Shown here one piece after another: positions 38,447 through 48,829 of a stretch of DNA of 64,000 nt. Below the pieces are notes generated by a model, which worked only from the letters and a program-made list of their open reading frames with translations, had not been told where the DNA came from and made no database searches. This stretch comes from Henriciella litoralis (GTDB taxonomy: Bacteria; Pseudomonadota; Alphaproteobacteria; Caulobacterales; Hyphomonadaceae). The stretch spans positions 310,001 to 374,000 of the forward strand of contig NZ_NCSS01000006.1 in assembly GCF_002088935.1 (NCBI RefSeq). The letters run 5' to 3'. The position numbers were made by a program, and so were the translations under genes. Every line of letters starts with the position of its first letter. Positions within the stretch are counted from its first letter, which is position 1.

Positions 38447-39286
38447 ATGGCAGTGCCAGAATTCACCATGCGTCAGCTGCTCGAAGCGGGCGTGCACTTT
38501 GGTCACCAAACCCACCGTTGGAACCCAAAAATGAAGCCGTACATCTACGGCGATCGTGCGGGCATCCACATCATGGACCTGTCGAAGACGGTTCCACTGC
38601 TTCATCAAGCTCTTGTGCAAGTTCGCGATGCTGTTGCCAAAGGCGGCCGTGTGCTGTTCGTCGGCACCAAGCGTCAGGCCTCGCAGCCCGTTGCTGAAGC
38701 TGCACAGCGTTGCGCACAGTACTACATGAATCACCGTTGGCTCGGCGGCACGCTGACCAACTGGACCACTGTTTCGAAGTCGATCAAGCGTCTTCGCGAG
38801 CTCGACGAAGTGCTCAGCGACAAGGATAGCTCTGGTCTGACCAAGAAAGAGCTGCTCAACATCGAGCGTGAGCGCGACAAACTCGAGCGCGCCCTTGGCG
38901 GTATCGCCAGCATGGGTGGTCTTCCAAGCCTTATGTTTGTCATCGACACGAACAAGGAGTCCATCGCGATCAAGGAAGCCAAGAAACTTGGTATTCCGGT
39001 GATCGCGGTTATCGATACCAACTGCGACCCTGACGATGTCGATTTCCCGTTCCCGGGCAATGACGACGCAGCACGTTCGATCTCGCTTTACTGCAATCTG
39101 ATTGCTGATGCGGTTATCGATGGTCTTGCTGAATCGTCCGCCGGACTGGATCTGGACCTTGGCGAATCTGAGGATGTCGACGCGCTGGCTGCTGCTGATG
39201 TGGCTGCTGCCGACGCTGCTGAAGCCGCTGCTACGGCAGAAACAGACACCAGCTCAGACGAAGAAAAAGCTAAAACCGACAGCTAA
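38447..39286 (+). CDS. rpsB: 30S ribosomal protein S2
   Basis: S2 is a 30S subunit protein needed for S1 binding. The 279-residue product starts [20 protein letters not shown] and continues with [22 protein letters not shown] and [10 protein letters not shown], all diagnostic. The last 45 residues are an acidic Ala/Asp/Glu tail absent from E. coli S2. AAAAGGA precedes ATG at 38447; a longer in-frame start at 38414 would add residues absent from the family. Double stop TAA-TAG ends the gene. It is paired with tsf. Confidence 0.97.
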   Translation: MAVPEFTMRQLLEAGVHFGHQTHRWNPKMKPYIYGDRAGIHIMDLSKTVPLLHQALVQVRDAVAKGGRVLFVGTKRQASQPVAEAAQRCAQYYMNHRWLGGTLTNWTTVSKSIKRLRELDEVLSDKDSSGLTKKELLNIERERDKLERALGGIASMGGLPSLMFVIDTNKESIAIKEAKKLGIPVIAVIDTNCDPDDVDFPFPGNDDAARSISLYCNLIADAVIDGLAESSAGLDLDLGESEDVDALAAADVAAADAAEAAATAETDTSSDEEKAKTDS

Positions 39287-39323
39287 TAGCTGAACCAAAA
39301 CTCAATCTGGAAGGATCATTGAG

Positions 39324-40238
39324 ATGGCACAGATTACAGCCGCTCTGGTCAAGGACCTGCGCGATCGTACCGGCGCAGGCATGATGGACGCAAAGAAAGC
39401 GCTCGTTGAAAACGACGGCGACACCGAAGCCGCAATTGATTGGCTCCGCGCCAAAGGTCTTTCAAAGGCCGCCAAGAAGTCCGGCCGTACCGCTGCGGAC
39501 GGGCTTGTTGCTGCCGTACGTTCCGACGATGGCAAGACCGGTGCGCTGGTCGAGCTGAACGCTGAAACTGATTTCGTTGCTCGCAACGAGAAGTTCCAGT
39601 CCGCCCTTCGTGAGATCGCAGCAGAAGCTCTGAAGACAGATGGTTCGCTGGAAGCTCTTCAGAATGCACCTGCGCCTTCTGGCGAGGGTTCGGTCACCGA
39701 CATGATCACGGCTTTGGTCGCGACGGTCGGCGAGAACATGACGCTGCGCCGTACGGCGAAACTGTCTGCGCCAAATGGCCAAGTCGCTTCGTACATTCAC
39801 AGTGCAGAAGCTCCGGACATGGGCAAGATCGGCGTGCTTGTTGCGCTCGAAGGCGCCGATGCCGAGAAACTTGCTGATGCAGGCCGCAAGGTTGCCATGC
39901 ACGTTGCGGCGACCAGCCCAGCGTCTGCAACCACTGATGACCTTGATCCAGAACTGGTCGAGCGTGAGCGTCAAGTGCTGACCGATCAGGCCCGTGAAAG
40001 CGGCAAGCCTGACAATGTCATCGAGAAAATGATCGAAGGCCGAATCAAGAAGTTCTACAAGGAAGTGGTGCTCGTTGAGCAGCCTTTCGTGATGAACCCT
40101 GATCAGACCGTTGGTCAGTTCATTGAAGAGCAGGGCGCAACGCTGGTTGGCTTTGTTCGCTTCACGCTTGGTGAAGGCATTGAGAAAGATGCAGACGACT
40201 TCGCAGCAGAAGTCGCTTCGATGACGTCAAAGTCCTAG
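39324..40238 (+). CDS. tsf: Elongation factor Ts
   Basis: EF-Ts recycles EF-Tu by ejecting GDP. The 304-residue protein has the N-terminal UBA-like helix set with [16 protein letters not shown] near 11. It also has the core signature [15 protein letters not shown] near 74, whose Asp-Phe pair inserts into EF-Tu, and a C-terminal module. GGAAGGA lies upstream of ATG at 39324. It is probably co-transcribed with rpsB and followed by a strong hairpin. Confidence 0.97.
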   Translation: MAQITAALVKDLRDRTGAGMMDAKKALVENDGDTEAAIDWLRAKGLSKAAKKSGRTAADGLVAAVRSDDGKTGALVELNAETDFVARNEKFQSALREIAAEALKTDGSLEALQNAPAPSGEGSVTDMITALVATVGENMTLRRTAKLSAPNGQVASYIHSAEAPDMGKIGVLVALEGADAEKLADAGRKVAMHVAATSPASATTDDLDPELVERERQVLTDQARESGKPDNVIEKMIEGRIKKFYKEVVLVEQPFVMNPDQTVGQFIEEQGATLVGFVRFTLGEGIEKDADDFAAEVASMTSKS

Positions 40239-40263
40239 GACGACATAATTGCTTCCAAAGGTA

Positions 40264-40290
40264 CCCGGCTGCCCATGACAGGCAGCCGGG
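40264..40290 (+). terminator. Strong hairpin between tsf and pyrH
   Basis: CCCGGCTGCC and GGCAGCCGGG form a perfect 10-base-pair stem around a 7-base loop (CATGACA). It is followed by AATCCTTT, a poor T-tract. It sits 26 bases after the tsf stop and 37 before pyrH. It most likely partly terminates or stabilises the rpsB-tsf transcript and sets the ratio to pyrH. Confidence 0.65.
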
Positions 40291-40326
40291 AATCCTTTAG
40301 GAGCATGTCGACCCTGGGAGATTTTG

Positions 40327-41064
40327 ATGCCTTCAGATACAGAAAGTACTGGCAAGCTCGTTTATAAACGTGTCCTGCTCAAACTGTCGGGCGAGGCCCT
40401 CATGGGGCCCACCGAATTTGGCATTCATATGCCCACCTGCCTTCAATTCGCAGAAGAAATTGCAACGGCCCTTCGAGACACCGGTGTAGAGCTTTGCCTT
40501 GTCATTGGCGGCGGAAACATCTTCCGCGGACTGGCAGGTGCAGCAAACGGTATGGAGCGCTCGCAAGCCGACTCCATGGGCATGCTCGCCACAGTCATGA
40601 ATGCCCTGGCCATGCAAAGTGCCCTGGAGCAGGTTGGCGTGCCAACCCGGGTCCAGTCTGCGATCCCCATGGACACCGTCTGCGAGCCTTATATTCGCCG
40701 CCGTGCGATCAGGCACATGGAGAAGAAGCGCGTCGTGATTTTTGCGGCCGGCACAGGTAATCCGTACTTCACGACAGATACAGGCGCGGCGCTGCGCGCA
40801 GCCGAAATGAGCTGCGACGCCATGTTCAAGGGCACTCAAGTCGATGGTGTGTATTCAGCCGATCCGAAAAAGGATGCCGATGCAGAACGCTATGACCATC
40901 TGGCCTATCAGGATGTGCTTGCGAGAGACCTTCGCGTAATGGATGCTTCAGCCGTCAGCCTTATGCGTGACACAAACATTCCTATCGTTGTGTTTTCCCT
41001 TCACAAGAAAGGTTCATTGCAGGATGTCCTGCTTGGGTTGGGAACATCGACGGTCATTTCTTAA
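40327..41064 (+). CDS. pyrH: UMP kinase
   Basis: PyrH phosphorylates UMP to UDP and is the bacterial amino-acid-kinase-fold enzyme. The 245-residue protein has [11 protein letters not shown] near 15, GGGNIFRG near 58, and [15 protein letters not shown] near 80. It also has [18 protein letters not shown] and [11 protein letters not shown] in the nucleotide site. ATG at 40327 is preferred over the adjoining TTG because GGGAG ends 6 bases before it. Confidence 0.96.
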   Translation: MPSDTESTGKLVYKRVLLKLSGEALMGPTEFGIHMPTCLQFAEEIATALRDTGVELCLVIGGGNIFRGLAGAANGMERSQADSMGMLATVMNALAMQSALEQVGVPTRVQSAIPMDTVCEPYIRRRAIRHMEKKRVVIFAAGTGNPYFTTDTGAALRAAEMSCDAMFKGTQVDGVYSADPKKDADAERYDHLAYQDVLARDLRVMDASAVSLMRDTNIPIVVFSLHKKGSLQDVLLGLGTSTVIS

Positions 41065-41082
41065 TGTGCGAGAACACAAGTC

Positions 41083-41637
41083 ATGAGTATTGATAAAAAA
41101 GACCTTGAGCGCCGGATGGATGGCGCGATTACAGCGCTTCAGTCAGACCTTGCCGGTTTGAGAACGGGGCGGGCATCCCCTAATTTGTTGGACACTGTTA
41201 TGGTGCCGGCGTACGGCTCCGACATGCCTCTTAGCCAGGTAGGGTCGGTGTCAGTGCTCGATGCGCGAACGGTCTCAGTCAATATCTGGGACAAATCGAT
41301 TGTCGGTGCTGCTGACAAGGCGATCCGGGATTCCGGGCTCGGGCTTAATCCGGTCACTGATGGTACGAACCTTCGAATTCCGATTCCCGTGCTCAATGAA
41401 GAACGTCGCCATGAGTTGACCAAAATTGCGGGCAAATACGCCGAACAAGCACGTGTTGCGGTTCGCAATGTACGCCGCGATGGCATGGACCAGCTCAAAA
41501 AAGCTGAGAAAGACGGCGAAATTGGCGAAGATCAGTCGCGCGGCCTTTCGGATGACGTGCAAAAACTGACCGATCGTCACATTGCTCGCATCGATGAAAT
41601 CGTGAAGGCCAAAGAAGCGGAGATCATGCAGGTTTGA
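41083..41637 (+). CDS. frr: Ribosome recycling factor
   Basis: RRF splits post-termination ribosomes with EF-G. The 184-residue protein is a tRNA-shaped factor with [14 protein letters not shown] near 28, [10 protein letters not shown] near 84, and the C-terminal helix [20 protein letters not shown]. Length matches the family exactly. Its TGA overlaps the TTG start of uppS. Confidence 0.96.
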   Translation: MSIDKKDLERRMDGAITALQSDLAGLRTGRASPNLLDTVMVPAYGSDMPLSQVGSVSVLDARTVSVNIWDKSIVGAADKAIRDSGLGLNPVTDGTNLRIPIPVLNEERRHELTKIAGKYAEQARVAVRNVRRDGMDQLKKAEKDGEIGEDQSRGLSDDVQKLTDRHIARIDEIVKAKEAEIMQV

Positions 41638-42395
41638 CGGCACAACCCGCACTTTTTGGCCGACCAGAGACATCCGGTACAGATGTCATGCCGCGTCATA
41701 TCGGCATTATAATGGACGGAAATGGCCGCTGGGCGTCCCGAAACGGACTGCCGAGATCGGTTGGCCATGAGCGGGGCGTGGAGGCATTACGCCGGACAGT
41801 TCGGGCAGGGCAGAAGATGGGGCTCGAATACCTCACCGTCTATTCCTTCTCGACAGAGAACTGGCGTCGTCCGGTGTCCGAAGTGACGGCATTGTTTGGC
41901 CTGCTGCGAACGTTTATCAAGCAAGACCTCAAGCGCCTGAACTCTGAAGGTGTCAAGATTGACGTTTTTGGAACGCGCAACGGGCTTCCAGACGATATTT
42001 CAAAATTGCTGGATCTTGCTGTAAGTGAGACGTCGTCCAACGATAAGTTCCGACTCGGCATTGCCTTTAATTATGGCGGCCGCGAGGAAATCGTGCGTGC
42101 TGCGGCTCTGATTGCTCAGAAGGTTCAGGCCGGCGAGATTACGGTTGAGCAAATCGACGAACAAACATTTTCGGATGCGCTTGATACCCGGACTTATCCT
42201 GACCCGGATCTGATTATCCGTACCGGTGAAGAGCGCCGGCTAAGCAACTTCCTCGTCTGGCAATCAGCCTATTCAGAATTGTATTTCACCGAAGTGCTAT
42301 GGCCCGAGTTTGGTGAAGAACAGCTTCGCGATGCATTGCTGGCGTTTACAACGCGTGAGCGTCGTTTCGGCGGACTGAAATCCGGGGCAGCCTGA
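41634..42395 (+). CDS. uppS: Undecaprenyl diphosphate synthase
   Basis: UppS elongates farnesyl diphosphate with eight isopentenyl units in cis to make the C55 carrier lipid for peptidoglycan and O-antigen. The 253-residue protein has [13 protein letters not shown] with the magnesium Asp, [21 protein letters not shown] and [15 protein letters not shown]. The start is probably TTG at 41634 in a TTGA overlap with frr. The first 20 residues are not conserved, so ATG at 41689 just before the core cannot be excluded. Confidence 0.95.
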   Translation: MTAQPALFGRPETSGTDVMPRHIGIIMDGNGRWASRNGLPRSVGHERGVEALRRTVRAGQKMGLEYLTVYSFSTENWRRPVSEVTALFGLLRTFIKQDLKRLNSEGVKIDVFGTRNGLPDDISKLLDLAVSETSSNDKFRLGIAFNYGGREEIVRAAALIAQKVQAGEITVEQIDEQTFSDALDTRTYPDPDLIIRTGEERRLSNFLVWQSAYSELYFTEVLWPEFGEEQLRDALLAFTTRERRFGGLKSGAA

Positions 42396-42396
42396 T

Positions 42397-43227
42397 ATGG
42401 TTGCCTCCTCGCCTGGCAGTCACAAATCAAGAGAACTGGCCCTGCGGCTCGTATCCGCGGCCGTCCTAATTCCATTCGCACTCTTTGTTGTTGCCTTCGG
42501 AGGGGTGCTACTAGCCGTTTCGTGTGCAATTTTTGCGGCAATTATGGCGTATGAGTGGGCGCGTATGACGGCCTCGCCAATTATGCCGGTTATGACGGCT
42601 CTGGCCGCGGTGCCGGTCATTGTCAGTCTGTTTCTGACCTGGCAATTGGTGCTTGTGAGCCTTCTGGTTTGCGCTGCAATCGTGGTGCTCGTTCACCCAT
42701 CAAAGATGAATGACCGCGTCGTCAGCGCCTTCGGTGTTTTCTACACGGCAGGATTGCCCCTCTCATTGATGTTGCTCCGGTCCGGTGACTGGAATGGGCA
42801 AGCCGCAGCACTGATTGTCATGGGGACTGTCTGGGCATCCGACTCAGGTGCTTACTTTGCTGGTCGCGGATTTGGTGGACCACCTCTTTCGCCCAAGGAC
42901 TCGCCTTCAAAAACATGGAGCGGCGCAATCGGAGCGCTCATATGTAGCGGATTGTGCGGACTGATCGCTGCTGGCTTGCTGGATGCGTCCCGTCTGCCGT
43001 GGCTGCTAGGCGGTGTTCTGATTTCGGTCGCCTCTCAATGGGGCGATCTGTTTGAGTCGTCGTTGAAGCGAAAGTTCGGCGTGAAGGATACGAGTGGCAT
43101 TGTTCCAGGCCATGGGGGCGTAATGGACAGGGTGGACGGGTTTGGCATGGCTTGTGCGTTCGCTGTCGTGGTTCTTTCTATTTCGATGGGACTTACTGCG
43201 CTACTCGGTCTGGATACGCCTGCATGA
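42397..43227 (+). CDS. cdsA: Phosphatidate cytidylyltransferase
   Basis: CdsA makes CDP-diacylglycerol, precursor of all bacterial phospholipids. The 276-residue protein has about eight membrane helices. Its C-terminal CDP-transferase signature is SSLKRKFGVKDTSGIVPGHG followed by GVMDRVDG, with the metal Asp residues. KTWSGAIGAL lies near residue 170. One base separates it from the uppS stop, and an ATGA overlap leads into dxr. Confidence 0.95.
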   Translation: MVASSPGSHKSRELALRLVSAAVLIPFALFVVAFGGVLLAVSCAIFAAIMAYEWARMTASPIMPVMTALAAVPVIVSLFLTWQLVLVSLLVCAAIVVLVHPSKMNDRVVSAFGVFYTAGLPLSLMLLRSGDWNGQAAALIVMGTVWASDSGAYFAGRGFGGPPLSPKDSPSKTWSGAIGALICSGLCGLIAAGLLDASRLPWLLGGVLISVASQWGDLFESSLKRKFGVKDTSGIVPGHGGVMDRVDGFGMACAFAVVVLSISMGLTALLGLDTPA

Positions 43228-44432
43228 CCCTTAAACTGACAATTACCGGCTCAACGGGATCCGTCGGTCAATCCGCGCTCGCCGTCGTCGAGGGCGCCAA
43301 TATTGCTGGACAAGAGCCGGCATTCGAAATCGAAGCCCTGACTGCGAACACAAATGTTTCTCGCCTTGCGAGCCAGGCTATTACTTCAAAAGCACGTCTG
43401 GCGGTTATTGGCGATGAGTCTCTATATGAAGAACTTAAAACCGCATTGGCTGGCTCAAATGTCGAGGCCGCCGCAGGTGATAAGGCGATTATTGAAGCAT
43501 GTGAGAAACCTGTCGACCGTGTATTGGCGGCGATTGTTGGTATTGCAGGGCTCAGATCGACCCATGCCGCGCTCGTGGCGGGAAACTCAGTTGCGCTCGC
43601 CAATAAGGAAAGCATGGTGTGCGCCGGGCAGCTCCTGAAGGATGCAGCGGCAACAAGCGGTGCGTCCATTGTGCCAACAGATTCAGAGCATAATGCGATG
43701 TTCCAGGTCATGGAACGCAGATCAGATATTGAGTCGCTGATCCTGACCGCATCGGGCGGACCGTTTCTCGACACAGACCTCAGCACGCTGAAGACGGTCA
43801 CACCTGAACAAGCCTGCGCCCATCCTCAATGGCAGATGGGTCGAAAGATCTCTGTCGATAGTGCCACGTTCATGAACAAGGCGCTCGAGCTTATCGAGGC
43901 TGCATTTTTGTTTGATATGCCGGAAGAGCAGATCGAGGTCGTCGTACACCCGCAATCAATCATTCATTCGCTGGTTAGCTACATCGATGGGTCGGTGCTG
44001 GCCCAACTTGGTTCGCCAGACATGCAAACGCCAATTGCGCACGCCCTGTCATGGCCGGGGCCGCGTGTCCGCACAACTGTGCGACGGCTGAATCTCATTG
44101 AAATTGGGCAGCTGGATTTCAGGGCCGTTGACCATGATCGATTCCCTGCGATCAATTTGGCACGCCGAGCGGTGCGTGACGGCGCAGCAGCACCCGTCGT
44201 CATGAACGCCGCGAATGAAGTCGCGGTTGATGCGTTCTTGTCCGGCCGCTGTCGCTTCACGGACATCAATCGGATTGTTGAAAACGCGCTCCAACAGAAT
44301 TTCTCGGTTCAGACCACCCCCAGCGGCGCGCTTGATATAGATGACATTATTGCACTGGATGAGATGTCTCGAACCAAATGCGGTGAGCTGATAGGACAGG
44401 GCCTATCGCAGTTGCAGGGCAGAGCGTCATGA
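43224..44432 (+). CDS. dxr: 1-deoxy-D-xylulose 5-phosphate reductoisomerase
   Basis: Dxr converts DXP to MEP, the committed step of the non-mevalonate isoprenoid route feeding UppS and quinones. The 402-residue protein has the NADPH loop ITGSTGSVGQSAL, VGIAGLRSTHAAL, ALANKESMV, PTDSEHNAMFQ with the metal Asp and Glu, and KISVDSATFMNKALELIEA. ATG at 43224 lies in the cdsA stop and starts exactly at the Rossmann fold; longer upstream frame is inside cdsA. Confidence 0.96.
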   Translation: MTLKLTITGSTGSVGQSALAVVEGANIAGQEPAFEIEALTANTNVSRLASQAITSKARLAVIGDESLYEELKTALAGSNVEAAAGDKAIIEACEKPVDRVLAAIVGIAGLRSTHAALVAGNSVALANKESMVCAGQLLKDAAATSGASIVPTDSEHNAMFQVMERRSDIESLILTASGGPFLDTDLSTLKTVTPEQACAHPQWQMGRKISVDSATFMNKALELIEAAFLFDMPEEQIEVVVHPQSIIHSLVSYIDGSVLAQLGSPDMQTPIAHALSWPGPRVRTTVRRLNLIEIGQLDFRAVDHDRFPAINLARRAVRDGAAAPVVMNAANEVAVDAFLSGRCRFTDINRIVENALQQNFSVQTTPSGALDIDDIIALDEMSRTKCGELIGQGLSQLQGRAS

Positions 44433-45601
44433 TGTCATTTCTGAGCCAAGGGCCGATTTTCATTGTTTGCCTCGTCTTCCTGCTAGGCGTGGTCGTTGTG
44501 ATTCACGAATACGGTCACTATCTGGCCGGCAGATTTTTCGGTGCTGGCGTTGAATCGTTTTCGGTAGGCTTTGGAAAGCCCATTTTTGAGACAACAGATA
44601 AGCGCGGCACGCGCTGGCGCCTGAACTGGATCCCTCTGGGCGGCTTTGTAAAGTTTGTAGGGGAAAGTCAGCTACCAGGAGACGTCGGCAAGGTTGAATC
44701 CGGTCCCGTCGGTAAGGTCTTTAATGATATAAGCGTTGGCGGACGCACAATCATTGCGGCCGCTGGCCCGGCGGCAAATTTCCTGTTGGCGGCCCTCATC
44801 TTTGCGCTGTTCTTTTTTTTCAACGGCACGTACGAGACGCGCGTCGGAGTCGTAAATGTAGTGGGTGACGGCGCAGCTCATGAAGCTGGAGTTGAGCCCG
44901 GTGACATATTTGTGAGCATGGACGGCAAGGCCATAAATGGTATTGGCACGCTGCAGACGATTGTCTCCATGTCGAGCAATTCAGAGCTTGAAACAATCGT
45001 TGAGCGAGATGGGCGTGAGCTGACGCTGGATCTTACGCCCCGCCGCGAGCTACGAAGAAATCCCGTTGGTCAGATGCAGCAGCAAGGAACGATCGGCGTC
45101 GAGCTCACCCCGATTCGCGACTCGGCTCGGCAAGTTCATTACAATCCAATCGAGGCTATTGCGAAGGGTGGCCTGCAGACTTGGGAAACCCTGACCATGA
45201 CGACCGATATGATCGGCAGAATGGTAACGGGAAAGGAAGCCCTCAGCTCTCTGAGCGGACCTGTGGCGATTGGAGATGTAAGTCGCCGGATCGTCAATCA
45301 GACCATGGAAAACGACCAAATACCGCTGATCGTGAGGCTGGAATCGCTGTTCTGGAGCATGATGACCATTTGCGCGGCGGTTTCTGTAGGAATTGGTTTC
45401 TTTAATTTACTTCCATTTCCTGTTCTTGATGGTGGCCACATCGTTTTCAATTGTTATGAAGCTATAGCTGGCAAGCCCATGCCAGCGCGTGTGCAAGAGG
45501 GCGCCTTGATGGCCGGTATGGTTTTGTTGCTCGGGATGTTCGTTTTCATCACCTGGGGCGACGTACTGGAAACAGGGCTGTTCAACGGCGCACGAGGCTG
45601 A
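44429..45601 (+). CDS. rseP: Site-2 metalloprotease RseP
   Basis: RseP is an intramembrane zinc protease that cleaves anti-sigma factors and signal-peptide remnants. In 390 residues it has the zinc motif HEYGH (His26, Glu27, His30) in the first helix and one clear PDZ domain (about 125-205, starting VVGDGAAHEAGVEPGD). The third zinc ligand motif LPFPVLDGGH is near 340. A possible second PDZ is not evident. The dxr-rseP-bamA order is standard. Confidence 0.94.
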   Translation: MMSFLSQGPIFIVCLVFLLGVVVVIHEYGHYLAGRFFGAGVESFSVGFGKPIFETTDKRGTRWRLNWIPLGGFVKFVGESQLPGDVGKVESGPVGKVFNDISVGGRTIIAAAGPAANFLLAALIFALFFFFNGTYETRVGVVNVVGDGAAHEAGVEPGDIFVSMDGKAINGIGTLQTIVSMSSNSELETIVERDGRELTLDLTPRRELRRNPVGQMQQQGTIGVELTPIRDSARQVHYNPIEAIAKGGLQTWETLTMTTDMIGRMVTGKEALSSLSGPVAIGDVSRRIVNQTMENDQIPLIVRLESLFWSMMTICAAVSVGIGFFNLLPFPVLDGGHIVFNCYEAIAGKPMPARVQEGALMAGMVLLLGMFVFITWGDVLETGLFNGARG

Positions 45602-45620
45602 TAGCCGATCCTCGAGGTTA

Positions 45621-48209
45621 ATGAGAGTGTACAACATGCGATCAGTGTTCGCCGCGTCCTTCATGAGTGTTGCCGCCACGGTTGGTATAACTGGCCTGTC
45701 AGGAGCGTTGCTGGAAGCAAATGCACAGAACGTCGACCAGGATGAGGTCATTCGGTCAATTCTCGTTGAAGGCAACCAGCGCATTGAGGATCGCACGATC
45801 CAATCTTACCTTTTGGTGGAGCCAGGCGACAGATTTGACTCAGAGCGCATTGATCTTTCGCTCAAAACGCTGTTTGCGACTGGCCTGTTTGCGGATGCTT
45901 CTTTTGATAAAGCGGGCCCGGACCTGATCGTTCGCGTCGTTGAGAACCCGGTGATTAACCGCGTGATCTTTGAAGGCAATCGCGCAATCGACGATGACAA
46001 GATGCGCGAAGAAATTCAGGTGGCGCCGCGCGGCATTTTCACGGCAGCACGGGTGCAGGCTGACGTCCAACGTATTCTTGAGCTCTATCGTCAAGCAGGT
46101 CGCTTTGCGGTCAGCGTGGAGCCGCAGTACAAGCCGCTCGAGCAGAACCGGGTCGACCTTGTTTTCGTCATCAGCGAAGGCCCTGTAACAGGCGTTCGCG
46201 CGATCAATTTCATCGGCAACGAAGAATATTCTGACCGTCGCCTTCGCAGTGAAATTGTGACCCGGCAGTCGCGTTGGTGGCGCTTCTTTAGCTCGAATGA
46301 CAATTACGATCCGGGCCGCTTGGAATATGACCGTGAATTGCTGCGTCAATTCTATCAGAATAACGGCTACTATGATTTCCGCGTTGTCTCTGCTGTGGCT
46401 GACCTGACGCCTGATCAGGAAGACTTCTACATCACGTACACAGTGGACGAGGGCGATCAGTATAATTTCGGCAACGTCCAGGTTTCAACTGAGCTCGACA
46501 AGCTCAACGCGGATGCTCTGCGCGGCGTGCTTTCCATCCAGGAAGGTGATCTGTTTCGGGGCAACCGGATCGAAAACGCGATCGATACACTGACTTATGC
46601 GGCAGGTGTTGCGGGTTATGCTTTTGTCGACATTACGCCTGATCTGAAACCGAACCCTGAAACGAACACGGTCGACGTGACGTTCGCGATTGATGAAGGT
46701 CCCCGCGTCTATGTCGAGCGCATCAATATTATTGGCAATACACGCACACTGGACCGAGTAATTCGCCGCGAGCTTCGCGTATCTGAGGGCGACGCATTCA
46801 ATCGGGTTCTTCTTGACCGTTCGCGCAACCGTGTCCGCGCGCTCGGATACTTCAAAGACGTTGAGATTACCGAGACCCAAGGCTCACGCCCTGATCGTAC
46901 GATTGTTGATGTCTCAGTCGAAGAGCAGCCTACAGGTGAGCTTTCCTTTGCCGCGGGCTACTCATCGGTCGATGCGTTTCTTTTTGATGTTAGTATTTCG
47001 GAGCGAAATTTGCGTGGACGCGGTCAGTCCGTTGTTGCCCGCGTCTCAGCCTCGCAACGCCAGCAGTATGTCGATCTGCGCTTCCGGGAACCACGGTTTC
47101 TTGACCGCAATCTTGCAGCAGGCATCGACATCTTTTCGTCCCGGTCCGACTTCTCGAATATTCGTGATGGTGCCTTCACTTCGGACACGGTCGGCGCAGG
47201 TGTGAACCTTGGCTTTCCGCTGACAGAGAACACAAATCTGGGTCTGCGGTACCGCCTGCAATCTGACGAGCTGGACCTTAATTACGGTGAGGTCGTAATT
47301 GACGACAATGGTGACCGGGTAACGAAGACGGTTACTAATGACAACGGCACGCCCGACGACCCTAGCGATGATACGACTTCGACTTTTTTCGCCGTGCCCT
47401 CAGATCTCCCATTGGCCGATGTACCGAGTGCCAAGGCCGTGGACTTCTGTTCGCCAGCATTCAATGATCGCCCATTTGCGACCTGTCGCAATGAGCGTGC
47501 TGAAATCTCGTCCATCCTCGGATACACGTTTAACTGGGACCGCCGCAACGATCCCATCACGCCAACAGCCGGCTTTGACTTCTCCCTTAGCCAGGACGTT
47601 GCCGGGCTTGGCGGCGATGTTCAGTATCTTCGCACAGAGGTTTCTGGTGCGACCTATAAAGGCATCTTCAAGGACGTTCGTGCCAGCTTGCGCCTGTCAG
47701 GCGGTTATATTGTTCCGTTTGGCGATGACGACGGCATCAGGATTAACAACCGCTTTTTCCGTGGTGGTAGCTCATTCCGTGGTTTTGATGTTGCCGGTCT
47801 CGGCCCGCGTCGTATCCAGCGCGAAGTGGATACTGACGGCAATACGGTACGGGTCAGAAAGCTCGAAGCCCTCGGCGGTACGGCCTACTATCAGGGCACA
47901 TTCGAACTCGCATTTCCAAACTACCTGCCCGAGGAATACGGTATCGACACTGCGTTCTTCGTAGAAGCAGGTTCGGTCGGATTGCTGGACGACGTTGATA
48001 TTGAGCCAGCACAAGTTATTGCGACGACATCCGACACGACGACAATCGAATTGTCCAAATATAGCATGGCTCTGCGTGCGTCTGCAGGGCTCTCGGTGGG
48101 CTGGGATTCACCGTTCGGACCGATCCGGTTCGATTTCTCTCAAATCTTGAGCAAGGAAGAGTACGACCGTACGGAGACGTTCCGGTTTAGTACCTCCACT
48201 CGATTCTAG
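45621..48209 (+). CDS. bamA: Outer-membrane protein assembly factor BamA
   Basis: BamA inserts beta-barrels into the outer membrane. The 862-residue precursor has a signal peptide ending near EANAQ (about 36) and five POTRA domains to about residue 450. A 16-strand barrel contains the lid motif SSFRGFD (VRGF-like) near 717. The barrel holds an unusual Asp-rich insertion at about residues 556-625, including two cysteines (610 and 622). The C-terminal residue is Phe, as required. ATG at 45621 follows GAGG closely; a second in-frame ATG at 45636 is also possible. Confidence 0.95.
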   Translation: MRVYNMRSVFAASFMSVAATVGITGLSGALLEANAQNVDQDEVIRSILVEGNQRIEDRTIQSYLLVEPGDRFDSERIDLSLKTLFATGLFADASFDKAGPDLIVRVVENPVINRVIFEGNRAIDDDKMREEIQVAPRGIFTAARVQADVQRILELYRQAGRFAVSVEPQYKPLEQNRVDLVFVISEGPVTGVRAINFIGNEEYSDRRLRSEIVTRQSRWWRFFSSNDNYDPGRLEYDRELLRQFYQNNGYYDFRVVSAVADLTPDQEDFYITYTVDEGDQYNFGNVQVSTELDKLNADALRGVLSIQEGDLFRGNRIENAIDTLTYAAGVAGYAFVDITPDLKPNPETNTVDVTFAIDEGPRVYVERINIIGNTRTLDRVIRRELRVSEGDAFNRVLLDRSRNRVRALGYFKDVEITETQGSRPDRTIVDVSVEEQPTGELSFAAGYSSVDAFLFDVSISERNLRGRGQSVVARVSASQRQQYVDLRFREPRFLDRNLAAGIDIFSSRSDFSNIRDGAFTSDTVGAGVNLGFPLTENTNLGLRYRLQSDELDLNYGEVVIDDNGDRVTKTVTNDNGTPDDPSDDTTSTFFAVPSDLPLADVPSAKAVDFCSPAFNDRPFATCRNERAEISSILGYTFNWDRRNDPITPTAGFDFSLSQDVAGLGGDVQYLRTEVSGATYKGIFKDVRASLRLSGGYIVPFGDDDGIRINNRFFRGGSSFRGFDVAGLGPRRIQREVDTDGNTVRVRKLEALGGTAYYQGTFELAFPNYLPEEYGIDTAFFVEAGSVGLLDDVDIEPAQVIATTSDTTTIELSKYSMALRASAGLSVGWDSPFGPIRFDFSQILSKEEYDRTETFRFSTSTRF

Positions 48210-48229
48210 TCAGTTCTCAGGAGGAACTC

Positions 48230-48820
48230 ATGAAACTTTTGAAAGCAGCGCTCGCGTCTTTCGCGATGCTTTTTTCAGGTCTGTCCATTGCAGCGCCAAT
48301 CGCGGCAGCACAGGGCACCAGCATCGTGGTCATCGATCAGGCGAAGATCATGCGCGATAGCGCCGGTGGCAAAGATATCGTCAGCAAAGTCAATGCGATT
48401 GAAAAAACCATGCAGGCCGAGTTGCAGCCTACTGCCGATAGCCTGACCACTGAAGGCAACGCGCTCGAGGCGAAGACCGCCAATATGACGATGGACGCCA
48501 TGAGGGCGGATGCTGCGCTTCGGGCGGAAGTGGAGGCCTATGCCAAGAAAGCTCAGGACTTTAATCGTCAACGACAGGTTGCCGCTGCAGAACTTCAAGC
48601 AACTGAGCGTAAGGCCTGGGGCGATTTTTTCACAGCTCTTCAGCCAGTGCTGCAAGAAGTCGTCACTGAAGAGGGTGCAGACCTGATGTTGGATCGTGCT
48701 GACGTCGTCTATTCTGGGCCTTCGATTGATGTCACCAACAGTGTCATCACCAAAATGAACGCAAAGATGCCCACGGTTTCTGTCGTGCGCCAGAAGATGC
48801 CTGCTCAACAGCAGCAATAG
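48230..48820 (+). CDS. skp: Periplasmic chaperone, OmpH/Skp family
   Basis: Skp-like chaperones hold unfolded outer-membrane proteins for BamA. The 196-residue protein has a signal peptide cleaved near IAAAQG (about 29). A short IVVIDQAKIM strand precedes a long Ala/Glu/Lys coiled-coil arm (about 55-140) and a C-terminal strand region. AGGAGG at 48219-48224 gives a strong ribosome site. It lies between bamA and lpxD as in many relatives. Confidence 0.88.
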   Translation: MKLLKAALASFAMLFSGLSIAAPIAAAQGTSIVVIDQAKIMRDSAGGKDIVSKVNAIEKTMQAELQPTADSLTTEGNALEAKTANMTMDAMRADAALRAEVEAYAKKAQDFNRQRQVAAAELQATERKAWGDFFTALQPVLQEVVTEEGADLMLDRADVVYSGPSIDVTNSVITKMNAKMPTVSVVRQKMPAQQQQ

Positions 48821-48829
48821 TTTTCGGTC

